Below are positions 11,122 through 23,547 of a DNA stretch of 59,142 bases, one piece after another. Source of the DNA: Carex sylvatica (Eukaryota > Streptophyta > Magnoliopsida > Poales > Cyperaceae); contig CAXKVR010000542.1 of assembly GCA_964058845.1 (NCBI GenBank), positions 1 through 59,142 of the forward strand. The letters are read 5' to 3'. Each line of letters starts with the position of its first letter. Positions within the stretch are counted from its first letter, which is position 1. The notes below the pieces were generated by a model, which saw nothing but the letters and a program-made list of their open reading frames with translations, did no database searches and was not told the origin of the DNA. Position numbers and translations under genes: made by a program.

Positions 11122-11788
11122 GAAAAATTATTATAAGACATGGTTTTAACTTATTTTATAAACTAACATATAAATATTTTTAACACACGACATTCTATCT
11201 AGTTTATTCGGTATAAAATTTCATATTCCTGGTTTTCACAATTATAAGAATTTTATCAATCACATGTTAATAATAATTTAATGAGATACTTATACTTCAA
11301 TAAAAATATGCTAATTATGTTTCTTAAGAAATAAATAACCAGTGCAAGAAATAATGCTAGCAGCTTTGAATAAGTAATGCAAGTAATACGACTCGCCAAT
11401 AAATACATTATGGTGAAAAATTAAGAACTAAATTTCGCTTAATCTGGTAATTAATTGGACTATGCACTTTGAAGGTGTAAAAAATATATCCCAAACCATG
11501 TACACCACTCATTGTCATAGTATTCGAACTCAATATTTCTTGCATTGGTTATTTATTTCTTAATTTCTTAAGATTATATTATATACATAATTAGTATATT
11601 TTTATTGAAGCGTAAGTATCTCATTAAATTGTTCATGATATGTGATGTGATAAAATTTTTATAGTTATGCAAACTAAGAATATGCAATTTTATATCAAAT
11701 AAATTAGATAAAATGCGTATGTTAAAAATATTTACATGTTAGATTTTACAAAATAAGTTAGTACCATGTCTTATAATAATTTTTAAAA
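11122..11788. mobile_element. 670-bp foldback MITE
   Basis: The left arm starts AAAAATTATTATAAGACATG, and the right arm in reverse complement starts the same way. Pairing continues through ACTTATTTTRTAAA, CTAACATRTAAATATTTTTA and beyond, then through AAGAAATAAATAACCARTGC nearer the centre, so each arm exceeds 200 bp. A central spacer of about 200 bp holds no ORF. The ends and target duplication were not fixed. The rest of 10621-12000 is AT-rich without coding signal. Confidence 0.8.
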
Positions 11789-12002
11789 AGACTGTGTTGA
11801 AAATACTATAAAGACTATGCACTTTGTAAAATTTTTCTTTTTGAAAATAAAGATTTCACCTTTTATTAAATCAGATTAGAATTATTGAAATAATAAGTAC
11901 TATCATCGTTATCATTCAACCGAATTGGTCCATGATAAATCATTAGAACAAATTGAAGTATTAAACTGCATATAACATTATTTAAGTGAGTCGTAATAAA
12001 AG

Positions 12003-12048
12003 CCGGACCGGAGCGGACCGGAGCGGACCGGAGTGGACCGGAGCGGAC
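12003..12048. repeat. GC-rich 10-bp tandem repeat upstream of importin-5
   Basis: Four to five units of GGACCGGAGC (one with T for C) stand about 250 bp before the importin-5 ATG, in otherwise AT-rich DNA. They probably lie in the promoter or 5' leader. Confidence 0.85.
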
Positions 12049-12162
12049 TAGACGGGACGGACACGAGGAATCGGAATCCATTAGCGAAACCCTAGCAATA
12101 TAATTGATTGACTCGAGTACTCGACTCATTCGTTCGTTCCTACCTTGTCTCAAATCCAACCA

Positions 12163-12167
<5 letters not shown>

Positions 12168-12198
<31 letters not shown>

Positions 12199-12228
12199 TC
12201 CCGCAGTCGCAGTCGCAGTCGCAGTCGC
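12168..12228 (+). repeat. (CT)n then (AGTCGC)n in the importin-5 5' leader
   Basis: A run of about 14 CT units is followed by four AGTCGC hexamers. CT-rich leaders are common near plant transcription starts. The region is open in the importin frame but holds no ATG before 12301, so I treat it as 5' UTR. Confidence 0.85.
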
Positions 12229-12300
12229 CGTCTCCTTTCTCCCCTCGCCGCTCTCTCTCGCCAAAAGTCCAAAACCCTAGCAAGGCAAAACCCCCATCCA

Positions 12301-15300
12301 TGGCGACCGAGGCGGAGCAGCAGCACCAAGAACAGCAGATGGCGGCCGTCTTGGGTCCCGACCCAGCCCAAATGGAGGCACTCATCCTCGCTCTCATGTC
12401 ATCATCCAACACCGATCGTGGCTCAGCCGAAACCCTCTTCAACCTCTGTCGGGCCCGCCATCCAGAGGCCCTAATTCTCAAACTGGCCCACTTGCTGCAG
12501 CATAATACCTCTTCCTCACGTGCTGCCGAGCTGCGTTCCATGTCAGCCGTTTTGCTGCGTAAGCTGCTGACTCAGACACAGGCAGCCCCCTCTGTTTTCC
12601 CGCTTCTCTCCCCTACAGCACAAGACAGCCTCAAGTCGTTGCTTCTCTCGTCTCTTCAATTGTCAGATGGTGCCGGTGGTCGTTCCCTTTCCAAAAAGCT
12701 ATGTGATGCTGTCTCTGAATTGGCTGCATCTCTGCTACCTGATGGTGCATGGCCTGAACTGGTGCCGTTCCTCTTCCGTGCTGCCTCTGCACCTGAATCC
12801 ACCCCACGCCTCCAAGAGTCAGCCTTGCTTATCTTTGCACGGCTTTCTGAGTTTGTCGCTGACTCTTTAACACAGCATCTTCCCACCATTCATTCCCTTC
12901 TCATGGCCTCCCTCTCCCACCCCACCTCCCCTGACGTCCGTATCGCCGCTCTCTCTGCTGCTGTCAACCTCGTTCAGTGTCTCTCCTCCCCAACCCACCG
13001 TGATTCCATGCAAGACCTGCTCCCTTCCATGATGCGTGCTCTTACAGACTGCCTCAACTCTGCACAAGAGGCATCTGCTCAAGAGGCGCTAGAGCTCCTT
13101 GTTGAACTTGCTGGCACTGAGCCTCGCTTCCTCCGCCGTCAGATTGCTGATGTCGTCACTGCCATGTTACAGATTGCAGAGGCTGACCAGCTGGAGGAGG
13201 GCACCCGTCACCTTGCTGTTGAGTTTGTAGTCACCCTTGCTGAGGCCAGGGAACGTGCACCTGGTATGATGAGGAAGTTCCCTCAATTTGTCGGCAGGCT
13301 GTTTGCTGTTCTCATGAACATGCTTTTAGACATAGAGGATGAGCCCGCATGGCACTCTGCTCTTGAGGAGGAGGAAGATGCAGGGGAGAGTGGCAATTAC
13401 GGAGTCGGGCAGGAGTGCCTCGATCGATTGGCCATTGCCATTGGCGGTAATGCGATTGTGCCCATTGCCTCAGAGCTGTTGCCGGCTTATCTGTCAGCAC
13501 CTGAGTGGCAGAAGCACCATGCAGCTCTCATTACTCTTGCACAGATTGCTGAAGGCTGTGCAAAGGTATTATTATTACTTTGAAATGCTATAATGACGTA
13601 TATGTCACAAGGGTAGGCTATAATATAATGGTTTGTTTTTGGGGATGCAATGGAATAATGCAGGTGATGCTGAAGAACTTGGAGCAGGTGGTGAACATGA
13701 TCCTGAATGGGTTCCAGCACCCGCATCCGCGTGTAAGATGGGCTGCAATTAATGCCATCGGGCAGCTGTCGACAGACCTGGGTCCCGACTTGCAGACCCA
13801 CTATCACCAGAAGGTGCTACCTGCCCTTGCTAATGCCATGGACGATTTCCAGAATCCCCGCGTTCAGGCAATCAACCCATTTCCCATTTCTTTCTTCTTC
13901 ATTCACTCATTCATTCATCTATCTTGTTTTGTTTTGTTTTGTTTTGTTTTGCGCACTGCATGATCATGTGTTTGTTACTCCTACAGGCTCATGCTGCTTC
14001 GGCCATCTTAAACTTCAGTGAGAACTGCACCCCCGAAATCTTGACGCCTTACTTGGATGGAATTGTTTCCAAGTTACTAGTATTACTCCAGAATGGAAAA
14101 CAAATGGTTCAGGAGGGGGCTCTTACTGCTTTGGCCTCAGTTGCTGATTCCTCACAGGTACACACAACACAACACCACCCATGTATTATGCACCATTTGT
14201 ATTGCACATGTACTTCTGGTTCCCTTTTAAGACTCTCTCTTTCTATTATAAAAATAATACGGCGTGGTGTACAATGGATTACTACCCCTGGTTATTTGGC
14301 TCACCAGTTCATTATTTTCTTATAATATTAGTTTATAGATGGAGTTATTAAATGTTGCAGGAACAATTCCAAAAATATTATGATGCAGTGATGCCATACT
14401 TGAAGGCTATACTAATAAATGCAACCGACAAGTCTAATAGAATGCTGCGCGCCAAGTCAATGGAGTGTATCAGCTTGGTTGGTATGGCCGTCGGCAAGGA
14501 CAAGTTCCGTGATGATGCAAAACAGGTTGCCATTACAATTTTTTCTTTCAAGTTATCTACAATTGTTTGTTTTTTCTGAGATGAGTTTCTCGTCTGACAT
14601 TTGATGCTTTGCTTGATAATGGTAGGTTATGGATGTGCTGATGTCATTACAAGGGTCACAATTGGAGACGGATGACCCAATCACCAGCTACATGTTGCAG
14701 GTATGTTTTCGAATTTGTACCTTGTTATGTTTTGTATATTGTACCAGTAATCCCGTTTCATTTAAATTTAACCTAATATATGGACCTCAATGTAACAGGC
14801 ATGGGCCAGGCTATGCAAGTGCTTGGGGCAGGATTTTCTTCCCTACATGAGTGTCGTCATGCCACCACTGCTTCAATCTGCTCAACTGAAGCCTGATGTC
14901 ACCATCACATCGGCTGATTCAGATGATGAGATAGACGAATCTGATGACGACAGGTTTCTTTTGTTTTACTTTTATGTTTTTTTGCTCCAAAGTTTGTGCT
15001 GTTTTAATTTAACTTAAATTTAGTTGATTGGTTGAGAATGAATGGTCATGACTTATGAGCAGCATTGAAACAATTACATTGGGAGACAAGAGGATTGGCA
15101 TCAGGACCAGTGTCTTGGAAGAGAAAGCCACCGCATGCAACATGCTCTGCTGTTATGCTGATGAACTCAAGGAGGGTTTCTTCCCTTGGATCGATCAGGT
15201 TTGTTTCCTTAACTAAATTTTTTTATTCTTTATGTAATTTTTATGTTTATTTATTTATTTGCGTACTTCTGTATTTATTTTTCAGGTCGCTCCTACATTG

Positions 15301-18300
15301 GTGCCTCTCCTCAAGTTCTATTTCCACGAGGAAGTCAGAAGAGCAGCTGTTGCTGGTACTCAAATAATCTCTTATGTTTCTGTTTGCCCCTACCATTGAT
15401 TAAATTTGAAGGAATTGTTAATTAGGCTAGTCCAATAATAATTGAGTAAATTACACAAGTTGTGCTTGAAGTATTATTCATTTATTATTTTGGTCCCAAA
15501 AGCCTCGGTTTGGTCCTTAAAAGTATCATTCATATATGGCAAAAATGATGTTAGAAGAGCAGCTGTTGCCAGTACTGAGAGAATCTCTTATGTTTCTGTC
15601 TGTCCTTGCAATTGATTAATATGAAAAGGAATTGCTAATCAGCCTTGTCAAATAATAATTGAGAAAATTATATAAAGTGGTCTTTAAAAGTATCATTCAT
15701 TTTTTTATTTTGGTCCTTAAGTTTCAAAAGCATCAGTTTGGTCAAGTATTGTTCATCATTTTAGGTTCTTTAAAGTATCAAAAGTATCATTTTGGTCTAA
15801 GTATCACTTGTTTAACATTTTGATCCTTAAAAGTTTTCAATTTGTAACATATTAGTTTTACCATGTTATAATGATAGTTATAGTAAGGAGTTTGGCTAGT
15901 ATAACATCAGTGTCATTTCAACCTATATAACACCAACTCTAAAACCTATCAAATCAACTTCAAACGGTAAATCCAAACCGTTCAAACCGATCTACTTCAT
16001 TAATTGTGCGTTTACATGCAAAATTTATAACTTTTCGAATTTATTTAGTATTAGGTCAAGCGGTCAAATATGTGAGTTTTTAAGTTAATTTTAATACATT
16101 AATTTTTCAATATTTTTACCGCTTGATTTGATACTAAAATAACTCGAAAATATAAAAATTTTGTATGTAACCGCATCACACATAATGCAAATTGGTTTGA
16201 ACGGTTTGGATTAGTTGTTCGAAGTCGATTTGATAGGTTTTAGAGTTGGTGTTATATAGACTGAAATGACACTGATGTTATACTAGCCAAACTCTATAGT
16301 AAGATATATGTAAATGTTATATATATACATAATATATGCTAAGAAATGATGTTATGATAGACAACTTTTTAAGGACCATTTGTGTAATTTACTCGCAAAA
16401 TGGTTGGTGAATGACACTTTTAAGGACCGTTTGTGTAATTTACTCGCAATAATTGCATGCAAAGTTTCTGGTTGTGACACCTTCAGATGTTACTATGTTA
16501 TTTTCCTAACATCATTACTTCATTCATGTGTACAGCTATGCCGGAGTTGTTGCGCTCTGCGAAGTTAGCAATTGAAAAGGGACAGGCTCAAGGTCGCGAC
16601 GAATCTTACCTCAAGCAGCTGTCAGATTACATCATCCCAGCCTTGGTTGAAGCTCTACACAAGGTTTCTATTAATTACTCTTTTAGTAAACAACAGACAT
16701 TGTTTATGCATGTACTTTTATTGATATTTTTGTTTAACTGTTTTTGATGTAGGAGCCTGAGACAGAGATTTGTGCATCGATGCTGGATTCCCTGAATGAA
16801 TGCATGCAGATCTCAGGCACACTTCTTGGTGAAGGCCAAGTGAGAGCTATTGTAGATGAGATAAAGAATGTGATAACGGCAAGTGCAACAAGGAGGAGGG
16901 AGAGGTCAGAGAGGGCCAAAGCAGAGGACTTTGATGCCGATGAAGGTGAACTGCTTCAAGAAGAAAACGAGCAGGAAGAGGAGGTTTTTGACCAGGTCTT
17001 TTCTCTCTCTCCCTTCTAGTCTCTTCTCATTCCTTCTACATCTGGTGGTTTAGTTAACACTATTATTTAATTTTATATTCCTAGGTTGGCGAATGCTTGG
17101 GAACCCTTATTAAGACGTTCAAAGTCTCCTTCCTTCCATTTTTTGACGAGCTGTCCGTCTACATTACGCCTATGCTTGTGAGTTTATTTACATCTGTTTT
17201 TTTTCAAGTCAGAGCAGCTATTGTAGACTTATCTGTACCTACACTGGTATAGTTCATTTTGTTTGTACTTGGTAAATTTCTTTTGGCCTGTTAGACTGGA
17301 CCCTTATTTTTCTGTTAAATCTATTGCTTATGGACAAGTAATTGGTCTATTAATCTCGAGTTCACATTCGGTGATATGTAATGGCTTTTATGCAGTCAAT
17401 ATAACCTTGTTGTAGGAATGGGCACTTCTATTTATTTCATAGTAACAAATTAACAATTCAGGAATTTTTAGGCATGGCAAAAAAATTCCAAATTTGTTGA
17501 GGGATGTTATTAGAAGTTTGTGACAAAATCAAGTGTTATGGAGGGTAACATTTGAAGCTACATAAAAATTACCACGGAGAATCACACTTCTAGTTTTTCT
17601 TTGGTGAAAATGTTATGGAGACGTACTGGGCTCACCAGGTGATTCTGTTGGGATCATCTGTAACTAGTCTTTATTTAATGGGCTTTTTCCCACTTATTCA
17701 TGAATTATTGGAGAATATTATGGATCATGCTCTTTCAATTTGTCAGTAATGAATTATACAGTGATTTTTCTGCCAGATTAACACCAATTTGTCACGAAGT
17801 TGTTATGTCAATTGATATAACTCTTACTTGTTAAGTGGACCATATTCATATAAAGCTAATTAATTCATATAATCCATATCACATTAAGTGAATAAAGAAG
17901 AAAGGACAAAGGAAGTGTGTTTTTGTGGTTTGAGATTAAATGTTGTTTTATTGTTCTTATAAGAAGATAACTATCTAAAATATTTGGGCACTGATATTCA
18001 TTCATTGTAATGCAAATCTGTGACAATATATGCAGGGCAAAGATAAGACTGCAGAAGAAAGAAGGATTGCTATTTGCATTTTTGATGATGTTGCGGAACA
18101 ATGCCGTGAAGCAGCTCTCAAGTACTTAATCCTACATTCCAATTTTGTCTTGCTTAAATTTTTGTAACCGTAAAATTTTGTGGGTTTCTATTTTGATGAA
18201 TATGTCTTGTAATATTCTTTTTGTTTTTATTAAATTTAGTTTTTGTTATTTGTTAATGCAGATACTACGATACTTATCTTCCTTTCCTGTTGGAAGCAGC

Positions 18301-20072
18301 GAATGATGAGAATGCAAATGTCCGGCAGGTTTGTACAGCACTTTTTTTCTTTTTGTTCGATTTGATTTTTTTTGCCTCTACCAAGTTTTTGTTATATTAT
18401 TATTAATAGTACACATATTCCAGCTGTTACTCTACTTCAGTTTATCTGTCTTCAATCACTAACATCAATTTCTATCTAAATTAGGTTTTTGTTACGTATT
18501 GAATTTACGTGAATTTTGTTAACTTATTCATTACGAAATGAATCTGATCTATCATTGGTTGATTGTAATGACGACTTTTGAGGAAATATGTTGTCTAATT
18601 AAATGGGTTTTGAACAGACAGTGGTTCCATTTGGATATAGAATGGATTTCAGTTAGTATTATCAGATAATTCAAAAGCGACCAAAAGCTGATTGAGGGCA
18701 AATATGAGTAATTTACCTATTCTCTTTTTTAACCTTGAAGTTGTTCTTTTTGTAATTTATATAAAGAGCATCTTCGTGCTTGCAATTGAAATAGTATTTT
18801 TTTTTGCTGCCACATCAGCAACTTTAGCAATTAATCCTAAATCACTTTCAATCCATCTCCATCTCCATCTCCATCTCCATCTCCATCTCCATCGCTGCAA
18901 TAAATTCTAATTTCAATTTGTGAGAAATATTGAATATTTTAATATATTTTTTTACATCTTTGCAATTTATTCTTTTGCATCCCTGAAATTGGCAATTAAA
19001 AATGATTGCAAATGACGATGTGGCATTTTTTAACAAGATTGCTAAATTACCAATTGGTCCACATTCCTGCGACTGAAATTGCAATTGCCACATTAGCACT
19101 TGCAATTTATTTGCAAGTGGGATACACACGCTCTTACAGTTTCAATGGAATGTGTACTTTTACTTCTGCATAGAGAGGTATGTATGCTTTGTCAACTGAT
19201 CAGCATTTGTTTGTATATGACAGGCTGCAGTTTATGGTGTGGGTGTATGTGCTGAATATGGGGGTGCTGTGTTTCGGCCTCTTGTAGGAGGTAAACTTCT
19301 CTACATTTGTAATCTGCATAGAAAGAAAGAAATAGAAATGTTGGTTGTGAGTGATTATTAATGATGCAGAGGCTCTGTCGAGGCTGAACAATGTCATACG
19401 GCACCCCGAGGCGATGACTCCTGACAACGTGATGGCGTATGACAATGCTGTCTCCGCTGTTGGGAAAATTTGTCAGTTCCATCGTGACACCATTGATGCT
19501 TCTCAGGTACTGCATCTACTGGAATGATGGCATATGCATTTTATTTGGAGAAATAAGGATGCCAATTCTTTTCTATGTTGATACTTGTAGGTGATTCCTG
19601 CATGGTTGAGCTGTCTGCCAATCAAAGGGGATCTGATTGAAGCCAAGGTTGTTCATGATCTACTATGCTCTATGGTTGAAAGGTGTGTTTCTTTTGCATT
19701 TTATTTGTTTCTCTTCCTCTTACCCAGCAGTAACATTTTTGTTGGCATTGACATAATAATGACAGGTCGGATGCAGAGATCCTTGGTCTGAATAACCAGT
19801 ACCTCCCAAAGATCATCTCTGTTTTCGCTGAGGTACTTCATTCTGTTTCTGCATTCCATATATATTTAAAAAGAAATGTTATAATATTTTTCTGGTTTAT
19901 TGATTTATGAACTGTTGTGCAGGTGTTGTGCGGGAAGGACCTTGCGACGGAGCAAACGATAGCTCGTATGGTGAACCTGCTGAGGCGCATACAGGAGACG
20001 GTCCCACCGGCCATATGGTCATCCCTTCAGCCTCAGCAGCTGCATCTTCTCCAGACCATTCTCTCTTCTTGA
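12301..20072 (+). CDS. IPO5: Importin-5 / importin beta-3 (IMB3-type karyopherin)
   Basis: A HEAT-repeat karyopherin that carries ribosomal and other cargo into the nucleus under RanGTP control. Eighteen exons: 12301-13566, 13664-13867, 13987-14157, 14361-14525, 14626-14700, 14799-14953, 15063-15198, 15286-15355, 16536-16663, 16753-16995, 17085-17177, 18036-18121, 18262-18328, 19224-19290, 19370-19506, 19591-19682, 19766-19832, 19923-20072. They sum to 1124 codons including the stop (1123 residues, against about 1116 in Arabidopsis). Landmarks: [40 protein letters not shown], acidic [52 protein letters not shown] and [17 protein letters not shown]. The first ATG is 12301. Intron 2 appears to use a GC donor, and intron 8 holds transposons. 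In Arabidopsis, as I recall, the orthologue At5g19820 (also called KETCH1) is essential. Confidence 0.96.
15336..15690 (+). repeat. Partial duplication of the exon 8 / intron 8 boundary
   Basis: Sequence from the end of importin exon 8 (AGAAGAGCAGCTGTTGCTGG then TACTCA) and about 130 bp of intron recurs from 15551 as AGAAGAGCAGCTGTTGCCAG then TACTGA. Shared downstream blocks include ATCTCTTATGTTTCTGT and CAAATAATAATTGAG-like sequence. The second copy has lost the GGT donor context (CCAGTACTG). It is an old tandem duplication left as a cryptic, probably unused exon end. Confidence 0.8.
15444..16447. mobile_element. Outer TIR element in importin intron 8
   Basis: It starts GAGTAAATTACACAAG and ends TTTGTGTAATTTACTCGC, with a near-terminal second copy of that end at 16378-16395. 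Flanking AATAATT occurs at 15437-15443 and 16448-16454 and may be the target duplication. Inside are repeated blocks of the type TTTTGGTCCTTAAAAGTATC. No ORF was seen. A MULE MITE is nested within it. Confidence 0.6.
15888..16294. mobile_element. MULE-type MITE with 9-bp target duplication, nested
   Basis: The ends are GAGTTTGGCTAGTATAACAT and its inverse at 16275-16294, and long arms pair inward (for example AAAACCTATCAAATCAACTT against AAGTCGATTTGATAGGTTTT). TATAGTAAG flanks both sides exactly (15879-15887 and 16295-16303). A 9-bp duplication and long TIRs indicate a Mutator-superfamily non-autonomous element of 407 bp. Confidence 0.93.
18855..18893. repeat. (CATCTC)n hexanucleotide repeat in importin intron 13
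   Basis: About six perfect CATCTC units lie in the 895-bp intron between exons 13 and 14. No coding role. Confidence 0.9.
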
Positions 20073-22760
20073 TGTCTGTTATATCCTCCCTTCCCTTCCC
20101 GTGTCATGTTTACTTTTCTTGTTTCTACTTTCAGAATTTTGGGCTATTGCTGTTTCTTCTCTCACTCGTCTTTTGCTAGAATTTATCAATTCTTTCTTCG
20201 TTGGTGATTCTTTTGGGTTGGGTTGGGCTGAGTCGGGATGGCTGACTCTGCCCTGCAGTGTACTTGCCGGTCTGGTTTGCCTGATAGTGCAAAGAGTGTA
20301 TATTTTGTATTTTTGTTTATCGGCGTGGATTTTGAGTTCTGCGCTCTGTGTTGTTTAAATAGTCATTGGACATATCAAAGTGAGAAATCGCAGTTGGTGA
20401 AGAGAAGTGCTTTATCTTGTTTGAAATGCATTGTCTTTAATCTTCGTTGGCTTGGCCTTTATCTCTTTTGTAGCATATTTTGGGAAACTCATATTGTTCT
20501 ATTTTTTTTTTTCTGCACATTTGTTCCATAAAAAATGGGGCAAGCTGGAGCACACCAACTATAAAAAGTTGGCACCGGAAACTAAGATAAAATGAAAAGG
20601 CAACTAATCTTGTAGAATTATGGTGTTAACACTTTGCAAATATGTCATGACATTTTATAGATCGTTGGAAATGATATATGAAAACATTAACCCTTTCGTT
20701 TTATGGGATGGGATCTAGATTCCATTGTCAGGTAGAATTTTACCATTTTTTTTTTCTTTTCAAACGAGGGCAAAACAATTTTGTAAGATTCAAATAAAAT
20801 TCAGTAACATGACTTGAAATTTCATATTCATACTTACAATTGTAAAGCAGGGGGACAGCTATTAGCAGATAGAACAGCGTAGGAGGTCAGAATTTTTTTT
20901 TTCAAGTTCATTAAATGTGTTGTTGGGAATCAGATGGATTTATTTTTTTCCCGATGCACTAGAATTTTGATCTGGTTTCTTTATGCATTTTTAAAAAATT
21001 GAATTATTGATGCGGTACTCCAGTCCTGCCACACTGAATTGAAAAAATTATGATATGTTTATATTTATAGATTATTCTATAATTTTATATTGTTATAATT
21101 GTTTTAATTCTTGTTAGTATGAATTGTTATTATTATTATTTTTATCATTATTGTTCTCATATTTGTTTTGTTGATATATATTAAAATTTGTGAAGGAACC
21201 AAATCAAATATGTTAAAAGAGAAAAAAAACTAGAAACAACAATGGTTGATTATATTGTTTGCGTTCAATTGTGATTTTAAATTTTCTTGAAGAACAAATC
21301 GGTTTTAAATAAAAGAAATACACAAGTGTGGAATGAATAAATAATGGCTGTCAGTATGTTAAATGAATAAATTAGAAGAAAACATCTAAAATCGTCTAAA
21401 CCATCAGTATATCAACAGTGTTGCATCCACAGTCTTGCCTCATTCCAAACCCGATGTGCAGCCCCCCTTGGGTGAATATATCTTTCCACAAAATCCAGCA
21501 TGCCCTCCATGAATTGGAAATAAGAAAAAACCACCCCATATCTTTTTTTGTCACCCGACCTTAGACACGCCCTCCATGAATTGGAAATCATTTTTTGAAC
21601 TGAATTTCGACGGTGCATCAGTGTGTAGCCCACTAGGAAATTGTAACACTGCCAAATAGAATATGAAACGTGGTTTCTAGCTGGCAATTTGTACACATTA
21701 CACATCTAGATTGGCACAGTAGGCCTCTACGAAGCATGACCTCATGGGATAAGAGTTTACCTAATTACCTTTGAGACATACGTAGATAAAAATTCTTACA
21801 GTAGGGGGTATTTTAAAATTAATGAAAATTTTAAAATAAACAATTCTGCCAGGACCCAGGAGGCATTTAAACTCATATAATGAGACAAAAGAACTCTGAG
21901 TTGCCCTTCATTTGTTATGTGAATATGCACGTCGACTGTGTTCTGTTATACTGGTATTCCTTCCTTCTTGTTCCGTTTTGTGAATATATTTCGCTAGTTA
22001 CTGATAGTAATGGACTCAGGAGGGGAGATCACGAAGTTGAGAGTAGCATGGAAAGGAAGAAGGTGATGAAATTAGGCTACAATTTTGTTTTAGTTCTTAG
22101 TCAATTTTGTGTAGTATTTGAACTACCTTAATTAGCTAAAATTAGGCAAATAATGAATTCAAGGATAATACACGAAGATGAAGCGTCTCTTTTGTTTTCT
22201 CTCTTTTCTGAAATACATGCGGAGCTATTGTCAATTGTTCCCATGGTCGTGCCTAAGCAGCAACAACTCCGAATTATATATCTTGGTTATGGTTCCAATT
22301 GGATGTCAAGATTGCAACCAATTACTATTTTAGGTAATCTTTCTATAATACAAATAATTAATTTAAGATGTGAATATTGGATTTGAAAAAAATGCACTCT
22401 GGCTCAGTAATTCCATGACTAGCGACCATCTGGAATGCTGTTTGATAGAGAGAGGAGAGAGGAGAGAGGAGAGAGGAGAGAGGGAGACATAAGTGATGGC
22501 CGATTGATCTTTCGAAAATTGGGTTGCTGATGTAATTAAATTGCCTTTTCTATTCCAATATATTGATCAGGAAGCAGGAGGTGAGATACTGAGAGGATGC
22601 ATATATAGGAAATTTGGCCTGTACACAGAAACAAAACTATGCATAACAAGAGTCAAATTAACTTAATGATGAAAGGATTTGATACTAGATCAATAACTCA
22701 GTAAATCCAAAACTCAAATACAGAAAGAAATTTGTTATTCAAATGATTTTCAGAAACTGA
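20073..22760. other. Intergenic region downstream of importin-5
   Basis: The first few hundred bases should hold the importin 3' UTR. The rest is AT-rich with poly-T runs, a GAGAGAG purine run at 22447-22487 (GAGAGGA units) and an RNase H remnant near 21560. No supported gene. Confidence 0.5.
21510..21660 (+). pseudogene. LINE RNase H remnant
   Basis: WKSFFELNFDGASVCSPLGN at about 21574-21640 matches the start of the RNase H fold in plant non-LTR elements (KLNFDGA motif). A short direct repeat, GCCCTCCATGAATTGGAAAT, occurs at about 21509 and 21570. No further coding sequence connects to it. Confidence 0.45.
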
Positions 22761-22768
22761 TTAATTAA

Positions 22769-22936
22769 TCAGTACTTTGTAAACAGGTCCAAATCCACCT
22801 TCTCCAGTTTGTTTTCTTCTGAAAAGTTACTGGTAGCCTCTGTTATGTACGAGAAATTGTACAATGACACTTGTACATCTTTCTCATCACTCTTCGATAG
22901 TGTTATTTCTTCCTCGTTGACCCTGAGGAGTTGAAT

Positions 22937-22982
<46 letters not shown>

Positions 22983-23090
22983 TGTTCAAGTTGGCACATG
23001 CATATTGCATATTGCATATTGAAGAAGACAGATATAATAATAAGCCCAACAAAACCATATATACATCCATCTGATTTCTGAATACCAAAT
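22769..23090 (-). pseudogene. Receptor-like kinase remnant
   Basis: The minus strand reads VSLYNFSYITEATSNFSEEN then KLEKVDLDLFTKY and stop. This matches the juxtamembrane / kinase subdomain I start of S-domain or cysteine-rich receptor kinases (F-S-x-I-x-x-A-T-x-N-F-S-E-E-N-K-L-G-E-G-G-F-G-P-V-Y-K), with the Gly loop destroyed. A hydrophobic stretch, YMVLLGLLLYLSSSI, lies upstream beyond an (AT)n run and could be the membrane span. No kinase domain follows. Confidence 0.6.
22937..22981. repeat. (AT)n microsatellite
   Basis: About 22 uninterrupted TA units, within the kinase remnant. Confidence 0.95.
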
Positions 23091-23098
23091 CAATTTAA

Positions 23099-23501
23099 TA
23101 AGCCCAAATATATATTTTACATTACTGCAATAATTAAATAATTTAACAAAATAAGTCTAAACAATACTATATTAAATAAAATCACTTGATACATACATGA
23201 ACTATTTATTCTTGCATTACGAGATATAAATACTTATAATATTTAAAATTAATGCTCTTAGATGCTCAACCAATACAATTTGAAGAATTTATAAGAGATT
23301 TTTCTTGGGGCACAAATTGGATATAATATATGAACCCAACAAAACCATATATGTGAATAGCAAATCAATTTACGAGTTCACAATGTAAGTTCATAATAAC
23401 CCCAAAAACTATTTTAAATTACTGCAATTAAGGCTTCCACAAAATAAGCCCAAAACATAAATGACATTACGCACCCGTTTTACTTTGTTTATTATTATAT
23501 G

Positions 23502-23547
<46 letters not shown>

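Noticed and set aside
12108..12300. N-terminal extension of importin-5
   Set aside because: The open stretch starts at TTG and runs through CT and AGTCGC repeats. There is no ATG before 12301, where the family N-terminus begins.
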